The notes below the pieces were generated by a model that was given only the letters and a program-made list of their open reading frames with translations, was not told the DNA's origin and did no database searches. From the IMG/VR virus record IMGVR_UViG_3300030329_003020, positions 1-24,129 of that record: a stretch of DNA of 24,129 bases, one strand, 5' to 3'. Position 1 is the first letter of the stretch; every line of letters begins with the position of its first letter. Shown piece after piece: positions 1 through 6,783 of the stretch. The position numbers and the translations under genes are program-made. Source of the stretch: a virus.

Positions 1-92
1 CTTGCATATCTTTGCATATACTTTTCAACAATTTTAGGCATTTGAGATGCTAATTTGCCTGCATTATATGAAACTGAGATTTTAACCTTCAT
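1..92 (-). CDS. Partial gene after portal, possible head-tail/tail-completion protein
   Basis: The reading frame opens with ATG at 92 on the minus strand and runs off the left edge after about 30 residues (begins MKVKISVSYNAGKLASQ). Its start lies inside the end of the portal gene (11-base overlap), which suggests translational coupling in the same leftward operon. A short basic N-terminus followed by an amphipathic helix resembles the beginning of HK97 gp10-type minor tail/neck proteins, but 30 residues are too few to decide. Position directly after terminase and portal makes a head or neck morphogenesis role plausible. The existence of the gene is fairly likely; the function is a guess. Confidence 0.45.
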   Translation of the reverse strand, partial: MKVKISVSYNAGKLASQMPKIVEKYMQRYA

Positions 93-1410
93 ATTCTTCT
101 TCTTTTTTAGCTCCTGTTCCCATTGCTACTAAATGTGGGTCTTGCATAGCTTCTCTATTTTTTTCTATAATTTTTTCAGCTTCTTTGCGAGATAAATCTT
201 GATTATACTCAATTAATAGGTCAGCTTCATCAATCATGTGATGTCTAAGCCTGTGTTCATCTAACATAATCTGGTCTTGAACAGTTTTTGGATATTCAGG
301 CTCTTTAAAGTCTAATTTTAGCTTCTCAGGAAGTTTGATATTGTTATAATCAGCGATTTTTCTTTCAATATAGTATAATTCATGCTCATACATCCTCCAT
401 AAGTCTAAATCGTCTTGATAATCCTCAAATCTCTCTAAATCTTTAATTTTTAGAGCTATTCCTGAAGGAGTTTCGCCCCCATCTTGTGCAAATTGGACAT
501 ATAAGTGATTATTTTGAGCAACTAAGTCCACTTGGAACTTAATATTCTCAATAACTGCATTAATATCACCTTGTGGAGAGGCAATTCCATAAGTTGCACC
601 TTCTGGAAGGTCAATTATCTGATCAGAACCTGCTCTTTCTATTCTTTTATCGCTATCAACACCTGTCATAAATGGCTGCCCAAACATTTGAAACCTTAAA
701 CCAAGTTGCATTTCTGTCATAGCTATATTTACTTGTTCATTACAATCCACAATGTCATTTGCACCATCTACAAAAAATTCATCAATTTGTTCTTCTCTGT
801 GGGTAAATATAAATGGTAAAACACCATATCCATGATTATATTCATTAATTATATTACCATTTTCATCATAATGTATATAAACTTCTTTATCCCAATAAGC
901 CCACTCACATTTTTCTACATGAGAAACATCTTCAGGTTGCATTAAAAGAGGATACATGATAGCAGAAGGAGTAAAAGGATCTTCTAAGTGAACATCGAAG
1001 TAATAAACAGGTCTATAATCAAAATAAGGCATACCATTAAACTCTTTGTATATAACTTGAGTTGCAACTGTTCCAACAAGGCGAGTCATTCTCTCAACGT
1101 GTTTCATTCTTGCATTTTTCTTTATAGTTAGTAAATCGTATTGTTTATTTACATTTCTTGTTGCACCTACTGTGTAAATTCTGCTCATTTTATTAACAAA
1201 TCTTTTAGTAAAGTTCACATTATAAGGTGGAATCTCTCTAAAAGCCTCTGCAGAAAAATAATCTTCAATATAGGTCTGAGTTGAGTTGCCTCCATAGTAA
1301 TTCAGCAATCTTCTGACCCAATCTCGCCTGTTTTTTTGATTTAACTGCTTGGCATCTTTTACTGAATGACTTATTATATCTTCTACTGTCATATTTTGAT
1401 TATATATCAT
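82..1410 (-). CDS. Portal protein
   Basis: This 442-residue protein is read as the phage portal, the dodecameric ring at one capsid vertex through which DNA is packaged and ejected and to which the tail joins. Length is in the usual range for SPP1 gp6-like portals. Supporting features are the N-terminal helical part with Arg/Trp-rich segment (residues about 25-45), a central aromatic-rich beta part, and a C-terminal helical stem/crown section with the typical 'PSGIALKIKDLERFEDYQ' region near residues 315-335, then a charged Glu/Lys tail. The ATG start has a GAGG ribosome site about 7 bases upstream. The start overlaps the stop of the terminase gene as ATGA, so terminase and portal are cotranslated, the usual partner pair. 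No matching small terminase is seen in the window. Confidence 0.85.
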   Translation of the reverse strand: MIYNQNMTVEDIISHSVKDAKQLNQKNRRDWVRRLLNYYGGNSTQTYIEDYFSAEAFREIPPYNVNFTKRFVNKMSRIYTVGATRNVNKQYDLLTIKKNARMKHVERMTRLVGTVATQVIYKEFNGMPYFDYRPVYYFDVHLEDPFTPSAIMYPLLMQPEDVSHVEKCEWAYWDKEVYIHYDENGNIINEYNHGYGVLPFIFTHREEQIDEFFVDGANDIVDCNEQVNIAMTEMQLGLRFQMFGQPFMTGVDSDKRIERAGSDQIIDLPEGATYGIASPQGDINAVIENIKFQVDLVAQNNHLYVQFAQDGGETPSGIALKIKDLERFEDYQDDLDLWRMYEHELYYIERKIADYNNIKLPEKLKLDFKEPEYPKTVQDQIMLDEHRLRHHMIDEADLLIEYNQDLSRKEAEKIIEKNREAMQDPHLVAMGTGAKKEEEYEG

Positions 1411-2720
1411 CTTGTCCTCACTTTAAATTCTCTTTGTTTTATTGGAAATCTATTTATAAAAAAATAGCGAATCATATCACAACTGTGGTCGTGGTAACCA
1501 TCTTTTAATGGTTCTGATTTTAAATCTTGTCCTTCTTTGGCTTCTGGATAACGATAATTCTCCAAATCTTCTATTGCTCCTACACATTTTTTATCGATAT
1601 GAAAAAATCTTTCATTTTGAGCATTTTCTATAAACCCTCTAACATGAGATACACCTGAAGCTATACTTCTTGACACTTTATCTCTCTTAGTGTTAATTAT
1701 TATGCCATGTTTTCTAAAAATCTCAATATCTCCCATCCCTGATTGTCCTTGAGCTTGCATACCTGCAGGGTCGCCATAAAATTTAAGGACATTGTATCTT
1801 TTTTCCTTAATTTTTAAAGCTAACTCGTCAGTTTTAATGTTTGTTTGATGTATTATTTCATCTATCATGTTAATATGCCATATTCCACCAACTCTATATG
1901 TTTGAAACCATCCAACAGCAGGCATACGATAACCAAAGTCTATAGAGCAAAATGTAGGAAGATTAGGATTATAAGAATAATTACCTACATCTAATTCTCT
2001 TTCGAATGGGTAGACACGACCTGCAAAAGAAGTAAATTTAGCTCCATATTCTTGGTCGTATACCTCTTTAGACATATTTCTTTTTCTTTCAAGAAGGAAT
2101 TGATCTGATTTTCCAGATGGAAAAGCAAAATGATTATCCCAAGATGGTGCTTGATGAGATTCCCATAATTCATCTTTTTTACCTAATAGAAATAAATCGT
2201 ATATCCAATTAAAGCCTTCAGGAGTCGTAATAAATATACCTTTACCTTTTCTATCAGAAAGAGTTGGAGAAAGATACATATCCCATATCTTCCTTTTAAC
2301 TTTAGCAGCCTCATCTATGATAAGTAAATCTAAACCCTCTCCAACAAGTGAATCAGGATTATCTGCAGATTTAGCTTCAACTGTAGTTCCCCACTTGAAT
2401 TTTATAAATCTATCTTTCTCTGAAGCTCTTACAATATCATTAGAATGTCCTATTACCATCAACTTCCAAATTTCACGAAACATTAAGTCAGCTTTATCGT
2501 AAGATAAACCAACTAACCATATTCTCTTATCTGGTTGAGAAGCATAATAAGTAGCTTCCATAGCTGAGGCTGTAGTTTTTCCAAATCTTCTACCACAAAC
2601 CATGACAAAAAACCTTGCAGTCTCTTTGGTAGGGAAATGAAGTTTCTTTTGCCCAAAGTGAGGCACATACCCCATATACTCAAACCACTTTTCTTTATAT
2701 TGTAACTGTGTATCTACCAA
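1407..2720 (-). CDS. terL: Terminase large subunit
   Basis: Encodes the DNA-packaging motor: an N-terminal ATPase that pumps DNA into the prohead through the portal and a C-terminal RNase H-fold nuclease that cuts the concatemer. Visible motifs are Walker A GRRFGKTT (residues 43-50), Walker B LLIIDE (132-137), the coupling motif around ITTPEG (about 185-190), and nuclease acidic residues in CSIDFG (about 257-262), FYGDPAG (about 314-320) and HDHSCDMIRYFF near the C-terminus. 437 residues is a normal length. The longest frame starts at a TTG at 2720 with no clear Shine-Dalgarno; the in-frame TAA at 2732-2730 bars a longer protein, and an ATG at 2730 is out of frame. A start at Met16 (ATG at 2675) is possible but would still keep all motifs. 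First gene of the leftward operon. Confidence 0.95.
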   Translation of the reverse strand: MVDTQLQYKEKWFEYMGYVPHFGQKKLHFPTKETARFFVMVCGRRFGKTTASAMEATYYASQPDKRIWLVGLSYDKADLMFREIWKLMVIGHSNDIVRASEKDRFIKFKWGTTVEAKSADNPDSLVGEGLDLLIIDEAAKVKRKIWDMYLSPTLSDRKGKGIFITTPEGFNWIYDLFLLGKKDELWESHQAPSWDNHFAFPSGKSDQFLLERKRNMSKEVYDQEYGAKFTSFAGRVYPFERELDVGNYSYNPNLPTFCSIDFGYRMPAVGWFQTYRVGGIWHINMIDEIIHQTNIKTDELALKIKEKRYNVLKFYGDPAGMQAQGQSGMGDIEIFRKHGIIINTKRDKVSRSIASGVSHVRGFIENAQNERFFHIDKKCVGAIEDLENYRYPEAKEGQDLKSEPLKDGYHDHSCDMIRYFFINRFPIKQREFKVRTR

Positions 2721-2816
2721 AAATTTGCATTATTTCTAAACTTAATTTAAGTTATATATATAAATTATGCAAAAATTTGCATAATTACGACTTTTTATAA
2801 TAGAAAAGGAGACAGT
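2721..2816. promoter_or_regulatory. Divergent control region between packaging and capsid operons
   Basis: This 96-base gap separates the leftward terminase gene from the rightward scaffold gene, so it must hold both promoters or a shared control element. It contains an alternating TATATATATAA core at 2753-2763 that could act as a -10 on either strand, and TATAAT at 2796-2801. The latter is only about 16 bases from the scaffold ATG and overlaps the space needed for a leader, so it is a weak candidate. No convincing TTGACA-type -35 is seen at the right spacing. Three copies of a TTTGCATWAT half-site lie here (see separate entry), pointing to protein-regulated promoters. The scaffold ribosome site AAAGGAGA ends the region. 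Confidence 0.5.
2763..2786. repeat. 11-bp perfect inverted repeat, probable operator
   Basis: AATTATGCAAA (2763-2773) is followed after two bases (AA) by its exact reverse complement TTTGCATAATT (2776-2786). A further direct half-site TTTGCATTAT lies at 2724-2733, 52 bases upstream of the matching half-site at 2776, close to five helical turns. The symmetric arrangement with a tight centre is typical of a dimeric HTH protein binding site rather than of a transcription terminator, and it sits between two divergent operons. Which protein binds is unknown; the HTH protein encoded at 23079-23756 is one candidate. Confidence 0.55.
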
Positions 2817-3380
2817 ATGTCTGAAGAAAAAAAAGAAGCAACGACAGAAACAGTAAGTGAAAGTCCTGCTACAGAAACTACTCAAGAAGCCTTAATTGAG
2901 AAGTTAAAGGCAGAGCAAGCCTACAGTAAAACTCAAAGGCAAAAAAAACAGGATGCTCAAAATCGTTATGCTGAATTAGAAAAAAAGTTTGCACAGCAAG
3001 AAGAAGATAAACTAAAAGAGAAAGAAGAATTTAAAACATTGTATGAAAAGGCTTCTTCTCAAGTTGAAAGTTTAACTGCTAATGCTGAAAAGTGGACTAA
3101 GTATGAAGAAACTAAGCGAGAAAAACTTTTACAAGACCATCCTGAAAGTGAAAGAGAGTCTTTGTCTAAATTAAATTTAGAGACTCTTGAATATGTAACA
3201 AGTAAAATTAATAATACAAAAGCTAATGCTCCTGAAGTTGCAGGCAATTCAAGGAAGGATTATAAAAGCCCTCCAAAGGATTGGACTAAGCTATCTCAGT
3301 CTGAACTTAGAGAAAATTGGGATGACATAGTTAAAGATGCAATGGAAAGAAGCAAGGCTAATGTAAAAGCCTCCCAATAA
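2817..3380 (+). CDS. Capsid scaffold protein
   Basis: 187-residue, highly charged, helix-only protein with almost no aromatic core. Residues about 20-105 form a long Lys/Glu/Gln-rich coiled coil; the C-terminal part contains basic patches and a short helix with Trp (near SELRENWDDIV) of the kind that docks scaffold to coat. Placement directly before the major capsid gene is the standard scaffold position. It would act as an internal core during prohead assembly and be lost before DNA packaging. ATG start preceded by AAAGGAGA with good spacing. No protease domain is visible here or next door, so scaffold is probably released intact or cut by another protein. Sequence similarity alone is weak; context carries the call. 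Confidence 0.8.
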   Translation: MSEEKKEATTETVSESPATETTQEALIEKLKAEQAYSKTQRQKKQDAQNRYAELEKKFAQQEEDKLKEKEEFKTLYEKASSQVESLTANAEKWTKYEETKREKLLQDHPESERESLSKLNLETLEYVTSKINNTKANAPEVAGNSRKDYKSPPKDWTKLSQSELRENWDDIVKDAMERSKANVKASQ

Positions 3381-3401
3381 GGGAAAAAGGAGAAATGAAA
3401 A

Positions 3402-4268
3402 ATGGCTTATTTAGACGCAACCACAGGTGCTAATTTTATACCTGAATTATGGGCAGAACCTATTTTTAAGTTCTACGAAAGAAAACTTAAATTAAAAAAT
3501 TCAGTTGATGATTATAGTGCCTTAGTTAAGGATGCAGGGGATACAGTACACATTCCTAAAATCCAAATGGATGGAACAAATGATAAAGCTGCTTCTACTG
3601 CAGTAACTTTTTCTATTGCAGGAACAGAAGGTAAAGTAGATTTATCAATCAACAAACACAAATATCTTGCTAACATCTTTGAGGATATTGTAGCAATTCA
3701 ATCAAATTCTGAATTGTTAACAAAATACACAAGAATGATGGGAGAAAGTCTTGCTCGTGGAGTAGAAACTGATTTATGGGCAGAGCTTGATGGTTTTCAA
3801 ACCACACAAGACTTATCAGCAGATAATACATTTGCAGTAGCAGACTTAGAAGCATTATTATCTAGTTTATATGGTAATGATTTAGACCCTAATGATTGCT
3901 CTCTTGCTGTAAATTCAACAATTATGGCTGATATAATGAATCCATCATCAGGTGTAGCTTCTTACTTTATAAGACAAGATGCAGTAGGTGGAAATGGAAC
4001 AGAGCTTAAAACAGGTGCTGTTGGCTTGATTTATGGCATGGATGTATTTTATTCTCGTGCTATATCAACATCAGGTACAGACAATACTGTTGTAGGAGCT
4101 GCTTATCCATCTGATGCGTGTGTGTTTGCTGCACAAACAGATGTAAGAGTTCAATCTCAATATGATGTTGAATTCTTAGGTACAAAAGTAGTTGCTGATA
4201 TGATTTATGGTGCTAAACTTATAGATGAATCAGGCGATATTAGAGGAGTAAACTTACTTAATCCTTAA
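3402..4268 (+). CDS. Major capsid protein
   Basis: 288-residue coat protein expected to form the icosahedral shell (HK97-like fold inferred). It begins with a short N-arm (FIPELWAEPIFKFYERKLKL) typical of coat proteins, followed by 'GDTVHIPKI' beta region around residues 45-55 and a long spine-helix region near residues 95-125, with an A-domain-like Gly/Ser/Thr-rich section and a C-terminal 'GAKLIDESGDIRGVNLL' strand. The gene follows the scaffold by 21 bases and has a strong AAGGAG ribosome site. It is followed by a stable hairpin, as often found after highly expressed capsid genes. No cleaved delta-domain is evident, consistent with a separate scaffold. Confidence 0.9.
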   Translation: MAYLDATTGANFIPELWAEPIFKFYERKLKLKNSVDDYSALVKDAGDTVHIPKIQMDGTNDKAASTAVTFSIAGTEGKVDLSINKHKYLANIFEDIVAIQSNSELLTKYTRMMGESLARGVETDLWAELDGFQTTQDLSADNTFAVADLEALLSSLYGNDLDPNDCSLAVNSTIMADIMNPSSGVASYFIRQDAVGGNGTELKTGAVGLIYGMDVFYSRAISTSGTDNTVVGAAYPSDACVFAAQTDVRVQSQYDVEFLGTKVVADMIYGAKLIDESGDIRGVNLLNP

Positions 4269-4287
4269 TACTTAGTCCTTAATAATA

Positions 4288-4317
4288 ATAGGGGGAGGAT
4301 TTATGTTCTCCCCCTAT
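4288..4317 (+). terminator. GC-rich hairpin after capsid gene
   Basis: A perfect 10-bp stem, ATAGGGGGAG (4288-4297) with CTCCCCCTAT (4308-4317), closes a 10-base loop 20 bases after the capsid stop. In such an AT-rich genome this five-G/five-C stem is striking. There is no U-run after it (the sequence continues ATAACTTGG), so it is not a canonical rho-independent terminator; it may be a partial terminator, an mRNA 3'-end stabiliser that boosts capsid mRNA, or a processing site. The next gene's ribosome site (GGAG at 4324-4327) begins just 6 bases after the stem. Confidence 0.6.
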
Positions 4318-4333
4318 ATAACTTGGAGAAATT

Positions 4334-4495
4334 ATGATTTATTTGAAAAATTTAAATGGAGCAGTAAAAGAATTTAAAGATGGCGATACACTAACAGTAA
4401 ATGCTATGTTAGACTCAGGAAGATGGGAGAGAGTAGCAGGTAGAAAAGATTGGTCGCCTTATACTGAAAAAAAGAAATCTACAAAAAAGAAGTAA
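4334..4495 (+). CDS. Small basic protein, unknown
   Basis: A 53-residue frame starting at ATG 4334 with a TTGGAGAA ribosome site 7 bases upstream. The first half looks like a small beta fold (MIYLKNLNGAVKEFKDGDTL), the middle is Arg/Trp rich, and the last dozen residues are nearly all Lys. It lies right after the capsid gene, where phages often carry small decoration, head-fibre or connector proteins, and its basic tail could contact DNA or the acidic capsid surface. I do not recognise the family. Good start signal and compact spacing make it a real gene. Confidence 0.65.
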   Translation: MIYLKNLNGAVKEFKDGDTLTVNAMLDSGRWERVAGRKDWSPYTEKKKSTKKK

Positions 4496-4498
4496 ATA

Positions 4499-4675
4499 AT
4501 GTCTAAGCCAAGAGTTGTTCGTAAAAAGGGTGATTTAACAGGTGCAGGTAAAGGTGATTGGTATAGAATTAATCTACAAGACGAACAATATAAAAACAAT
4601 TATGATAAAATCTTTGGTAAGAAAGATTTATTAGTAGAAAAAAAATTGATTTCAAAAGATGAATCTTCTAAATGA
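4499..4675 (+). CDS. Small basic protein, unknown
   Basis: A 58-residue frame from ATG 4499, three bases after the previous stop, ending inside the lysozyme start (17-base overlap in a different frame). It is basic, with Gly/Lys-rich N-terminal part (residues 8-19) and a Tyr/Asn/Lys-rich middle. No membrane segment and no motif that I recognise. There is no strong ribosome site of its own, so coupling to the preceding gene is likely. Its place between capsid and endolysin does not settle its role. Confidence 0.5.
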   Translation: MSKPRVVRKKGDLTGAGKGDWYRINLQDEQYKNNYDKIFGKKDLLVEKKLISKDESSK

Positions 4676-5063
4676 AATAAAAAAGCATGAAGGTTTTAGA
4701 TCAAGAGTTTATAAGTGTACAGAGGGTTATGACACTATAGGCTATGGCTTTGCTATAAAAGACTTAGAGCTTACAGAAGAAATAGCAGAGCTTATATTGA
4801 CAAAAAAGTTAGCTGAACTACAGCTTAGAATCTGCAATGCTTTTGAATGGTTTATAGACAGCCCACAAGATGTCCAAGATGTTGTAACAAATATGTGTTA
4901 TCAATTAGGACTTTCAGGTTTTTCAAAATTTAAAAAGACTATCTATTATTTAGAAACACAACAATATGACGAAGCTGCAGATGAGATGCTTGACTCACTA
5001 TGGGCTAAACAAACACCAAATAGAGCAAAAGAATTAAGCAACATTATTCGTAGCTTGCTGTAA
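4659..5063 (+). CDS. Endolysin, T4-type lysozyme (GH24)
   Basis: A 134-residue muramidase that cuts the N-acetylmuramic acid to N-acetylglucosamine bond in peptidoglycan at the end of infection. It aligns by eye with T4 lysozyme: the N-terminal HEGFR...YKCTEGYDTIGYG block, a middle NMCYQLGLSGFSKF block (T4 NMVFQMGETGVAGF), and the C-terminal QTPNRAKEL block at about residues 118-126 (T4 QTPNRAKRV). Catalytic Glu11 and Thr26 are present; the Asp20 position is Cys20, which fits the E-8aa-D/C-5aa-T triad known in this family and need not mean loss of activity. It is shorter than T4 lysozyme (164). No signal peptide or SAR segment is seen, so a holin is needed for export. Confidence 0.9.
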   Translation: MNLLNEIKKHEGFRSRVYKCTEGYDTIGYGFAIKDLELTEEIAELILTKKLAELQLRICNAFEWFIDSPQDVQDVVTNMCYQLGLSGFSKFKKTIYYLETQQYDEAADEMLDSLWAKQTPNRAKELSNIIRSLL

Positions 5064-5118
5064 TTTTTATTTTTCCAAAAAATTTATTAACTTACATTAA
5101 AGAATATAGAAGGATTAT

Positions 5119-5898
5119 ATGGCAAACAAAGACTTTGGAGTCATAAAAAGAGTTGTCGTAACACCTGATAAACATTTTCCTTTACACGATCAAAAAGCAA
5201 TAAATGTTTTAAAGAAAACAATAGAGATTGTACAACCAGATGGTTATGTTGATTTGGGAGATGTTGGTGAATGGGAGGCTTTCTCAGCTTGGAAATATAA
5301 AAGAAAAAAAGCACCTCCTTTAGAATTTCTAATAGATGATTTTAAAAAAGATATAAAAGATGTCAATCGAGGAATGGATATGATTGATGAATCTTTAGAT
5401 AAGGTAAATTGCAAGGAGAAGTATATAACAGAGGGAAATCATGATAATTGGCTCAATATCGCAGTTGATAAATATCCTTACATCCCTCAATATAAATTTG
5501 CAAATGCAGTTAATCTTGCTGATAGAGGATATACTTATTATCCTTTTGGCAAACATTTAAAAATAGGAAAATTATATTTTTATCATGGGCATCAATATGG
5601 GGGTCAATATCATACATCAAATCATTTAAGAAAACTTGGGTGCAATGTAATGTATGGACATTGGCACGATTTACAGCAAATGTCAGCAACCCACATGGAT
5701 GGTGCTAAATCAGCTTGGAGTATTGGCTGTTTAAAGGACATGTCAGAAGAAAGTAATGATTGGCTTGATAATAGAAGGATTAATTGGGCTCATGCTTTTG
5801 CAATAGTGGATTTTTTTGAAAGAGGGCTATTTACAGTTCATATAATTCAAATTATAAATGGGAAAACTTGTTTATGGGGAGAGGTAATAAAAGGATAA
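5119..5898 (+). CDS. Calcineurin-like metallophosphoesterase
   Basis: 259 residues with the full set of dinuclear metal motifs: DKHFPLHD (residues 17-24, the D-x-H motif), GDVGE (47-51), GNHD (106-109), HGH (156-158) and GHWH (180-183). These coordinate two divalent metals in phosphatases, nucleases and cyclic-nucleotide or dinucleotide hydrolases of this superfamily. The substrate cannot be told from sequence. Phage members are variously thought to act on DNA ends, RNA, or host signal nucleotides; none is shown here. It lies between endolysin and a run of small membrane proteins in the same transcription unit, so it would be expressed late. Start at ATG 5119 with an AAGGAT site. Confidence 0.88.
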   Translation: MANKDFGVIKRVVVTPDKHFPLHDQKAINVLKKTIEIVQPDGYVDLGDVGEWEAFSAWKYKRKKAPPLEFLIDDFKKDIKDVNRGMDMIDESLDKVNCKEKYITEGNHDNWLNIAVDKYPYIPQYKFANAVNLADRGYTYYPFGKHLKIGKLYFYHGHQYGGQYHTSNHLRKLGCNVMYGHWHDLQQMSATHMDGAKSAWSIGCLKDMSEESNDWLDNRRINWAHAFAIVDFFERGLFTVHIIQIINGKTCLWGEVIKG

Positions 5899-6005
5899 CT
5901 ACTTTTGAGCAAATTTTTACAATATGGCTTTCAATGCTGATATGGAGTAGTATTTTAATTTTTTTTATATGGGTTGGTAAAATGATTTATAGGATTTTTA
6001 TATGA
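5874..6005 (+). CDS. Small single-pass membrane protein
   Basis: A 43-residue frame that starts within the end of the phosphoesterase gene (25-base overlap) and ends 4 bases into the next gene (ATGA junction). Residues about 14-36 are strongly hydrophobic and aromatic (Ile, Leu, Phe, Trp), flanked by basic residues at both ends, a typical single transmembrane helix. No good ribosome site precedes the ATG, so translation by coupling is assumed. In this lysis neighbourhood it could be a small holin, antiholin or spanin-like peptide; nothing in the sequence separates these. Confidence 0.5.
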   Translation: MGRGNKRITTFEQIFTIWLSMLIWSSILIFFIWVGKMIYRIFI

Positions 6006-6166
6006 AAATAAAATTAAAAGAAGGTGTGGAGCTTCCATTATGCTGGGGAATATTTGGAATTTCATTTGAAAATTATACTACATTGGTTAATAGAGGTATA
6101 ATAGAGGTTGATTCAATACCTGAGAAACTTGCTATAGAGAATACTGTGGAGGAGGTTTTTGAATAA
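6002..6166 (+). CDS. Small acidic protein, unknown
   Basis: 54-residue frame from ATG 6002 to TAA 6166, joined to its neighbours by an ATGA junction upstream and a TAATG junction downstream. It has a short beta-like N-terminus (MKIKLKEGVELPLCWG), no membrane helix, and an acidic C-terminus (VEEVFE) whose codons also supply the GGAGGAGG ribosome site for the next gene. Not recognised. Tight coupling on both sides supports that it is expressed. Confidence 0.5.
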   Translation: MKIKLKEGVELPLCWGIFGISFENYTTLVNRGIIEVDSIPEKLAIENTVEEVFE

Positions 6167-6474
6167 TGGATTGGTTAATGTTGCTGGAAAGATATGGAAT
6201 ACCTCTCGTAGTAGCTTGTGCTTTTTGGCTATTTATACAAAAACAAAATAAATTTATTCAAGATGAATTACAGAAAGAGTTAAGAGAATCGTTTACTCGT
6301 GTTGAGGGTATTATAGTTAAATTAATAGATCAACAGAAAAAAATGCAGTTAGAACAGAAGGGTATTGAGAACAGTTTTAAAACATTAGTAGAAGTTATTG
6401 CACATTTGAGTGGTAATGGGCTCAAGGACAAGTATCTTCGTATGCAGGAGAGGAATGAAAACAAAAAATATTGA
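6166..6474 (+). CDS. Membrane-anchored coiled-coil protein, holin/spanin candidate
   Basis: 102 residues. Residues about 9-24 (YGIPLVVACAFWLFIQ) form one transmembrane helix right at the N-terminus; residues about 25-80 are a charged helix likely to be a coiled coil (repeated Lys/Glu/Gln with Ile/Leu/Val spacing). An N-terminal membrane anchor followed by a coiled coil is the layout of i-spanins (Rz-like) and some holin-associated proteins. No lipobox partner (o-spanin) is found next door, so spanin is uncertain. Preceded by a strong GGAGGAGG site and coupled by TAATG to the gene before. Confidence 0.65.
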   Translation: MDWLMLLERYGIPLVVACAFWLFIQKQNKFIQDELQKELRESFTRVEGIIVKLIDQQKKMQLEQKGIENSFKTLVEVIAHLSGNGLKDKYLRMQERNENKKY

Positions 6475-6667
6475 TGATTATAGAGATGGTGTAATGACAC
6501 ATCTGATGTATATAAAAGAAAAAGTAGATGCAAATTTTGAACATTTAGAAAAGGTTAATGGTCGCTTAAATAAAGCAGAAAATAATATAACAAAATTAAA
6601 AACAATAGGAGCAACATTATTTTCGTTACTAACTATTGCTATAACACTTGTAGGTGTCTTGCTGTGA
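6455..6667 (+). CDS. XhlA-like holin-associated membrane protein
   Basis: 70 residues from ATG 6455, chosen because AGGAGAGG lies immediately upstream; the open frame extends further upstream but without a ribosome site. N-terminal 45 residues form a charged coiled coil (MYIKEKVDANFEHLEKVNGRL region) and residues about 48-69 form a C-terminal transmembrane helix (ATLFSLLTIAITLVGVLL). This topology is that of the XhlA/haemolysin-XhlA family, which supports lysis together with a holin and endolysin. It overlaps the end of the preceding gene by 20 bases. Its anchor is C-terminal while the preceding protein's is N-terminal, so the two could pair through their coiled coils. Confidence 0.65.
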   Translation: MKTKNIDDYRDGVMTHLMYIKEKVDANFEHLEKVNGRLNKAENNITKLKTIGATLFSLLTIAITLVGVLL

Positions 6668-6783
6668 TGGAAGGTCTCTTATTAGAATTTGACTTGATGA
6701 ATTTAATAAGAGATTTAGTTTATTTTATGGCAGGATTTATGACAACTTTTGCTTTAGGTTATATGATGTATAAGGAGGAGTAA
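6667..6783 (+). CDS. Very small membrane protein
   Basis: 38-residue frame starting at ATG 6667, overlapping the preceding TGA by one base (TGATG), and ending at 6783 where the TAATG junction begins the next gene. Residues about 17-34 (VYFMAGFMTTFALGYMMY) are one hydrophobic Met/Phe-rich helix. Its final codons (AAG GAG GAG) form the ribosome site for the next gene. A single-helix protein of this size next to XhlA-like and endolysin genes is a candidate holin or holin regulator. It could also be mainly a coupling ORF. Confidence 0.5.
   Translation: MEGLLLEFDLMNLIRDLVYFMAGFMTTFALGYMMYKEE

Noticed and set aside
1-20. Two near-tandem TTGCATAT units resembling the TTTGCAT half-site of the divergent region.
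   Set aside because: They fall within the partial minus-strand gene and encode a Met-Gln-Arg-Tyr-Ala repeat-like end; a regulatory role is not supported.
2317-2502. A 61-codon plus-strand frame inside the terminase gene.
   Set aside because: It lies opposite the ATPase coding region with Walker B; a shadow frame with no start signal.
2796-2801. TATAAT close before the scaffold gene as a promoter -10.
   Set aside because: A start of transcription about 7 bases downstream would cut into the ribosome site, and no -35 lies at a proper distance; kept only as a weak candidate.
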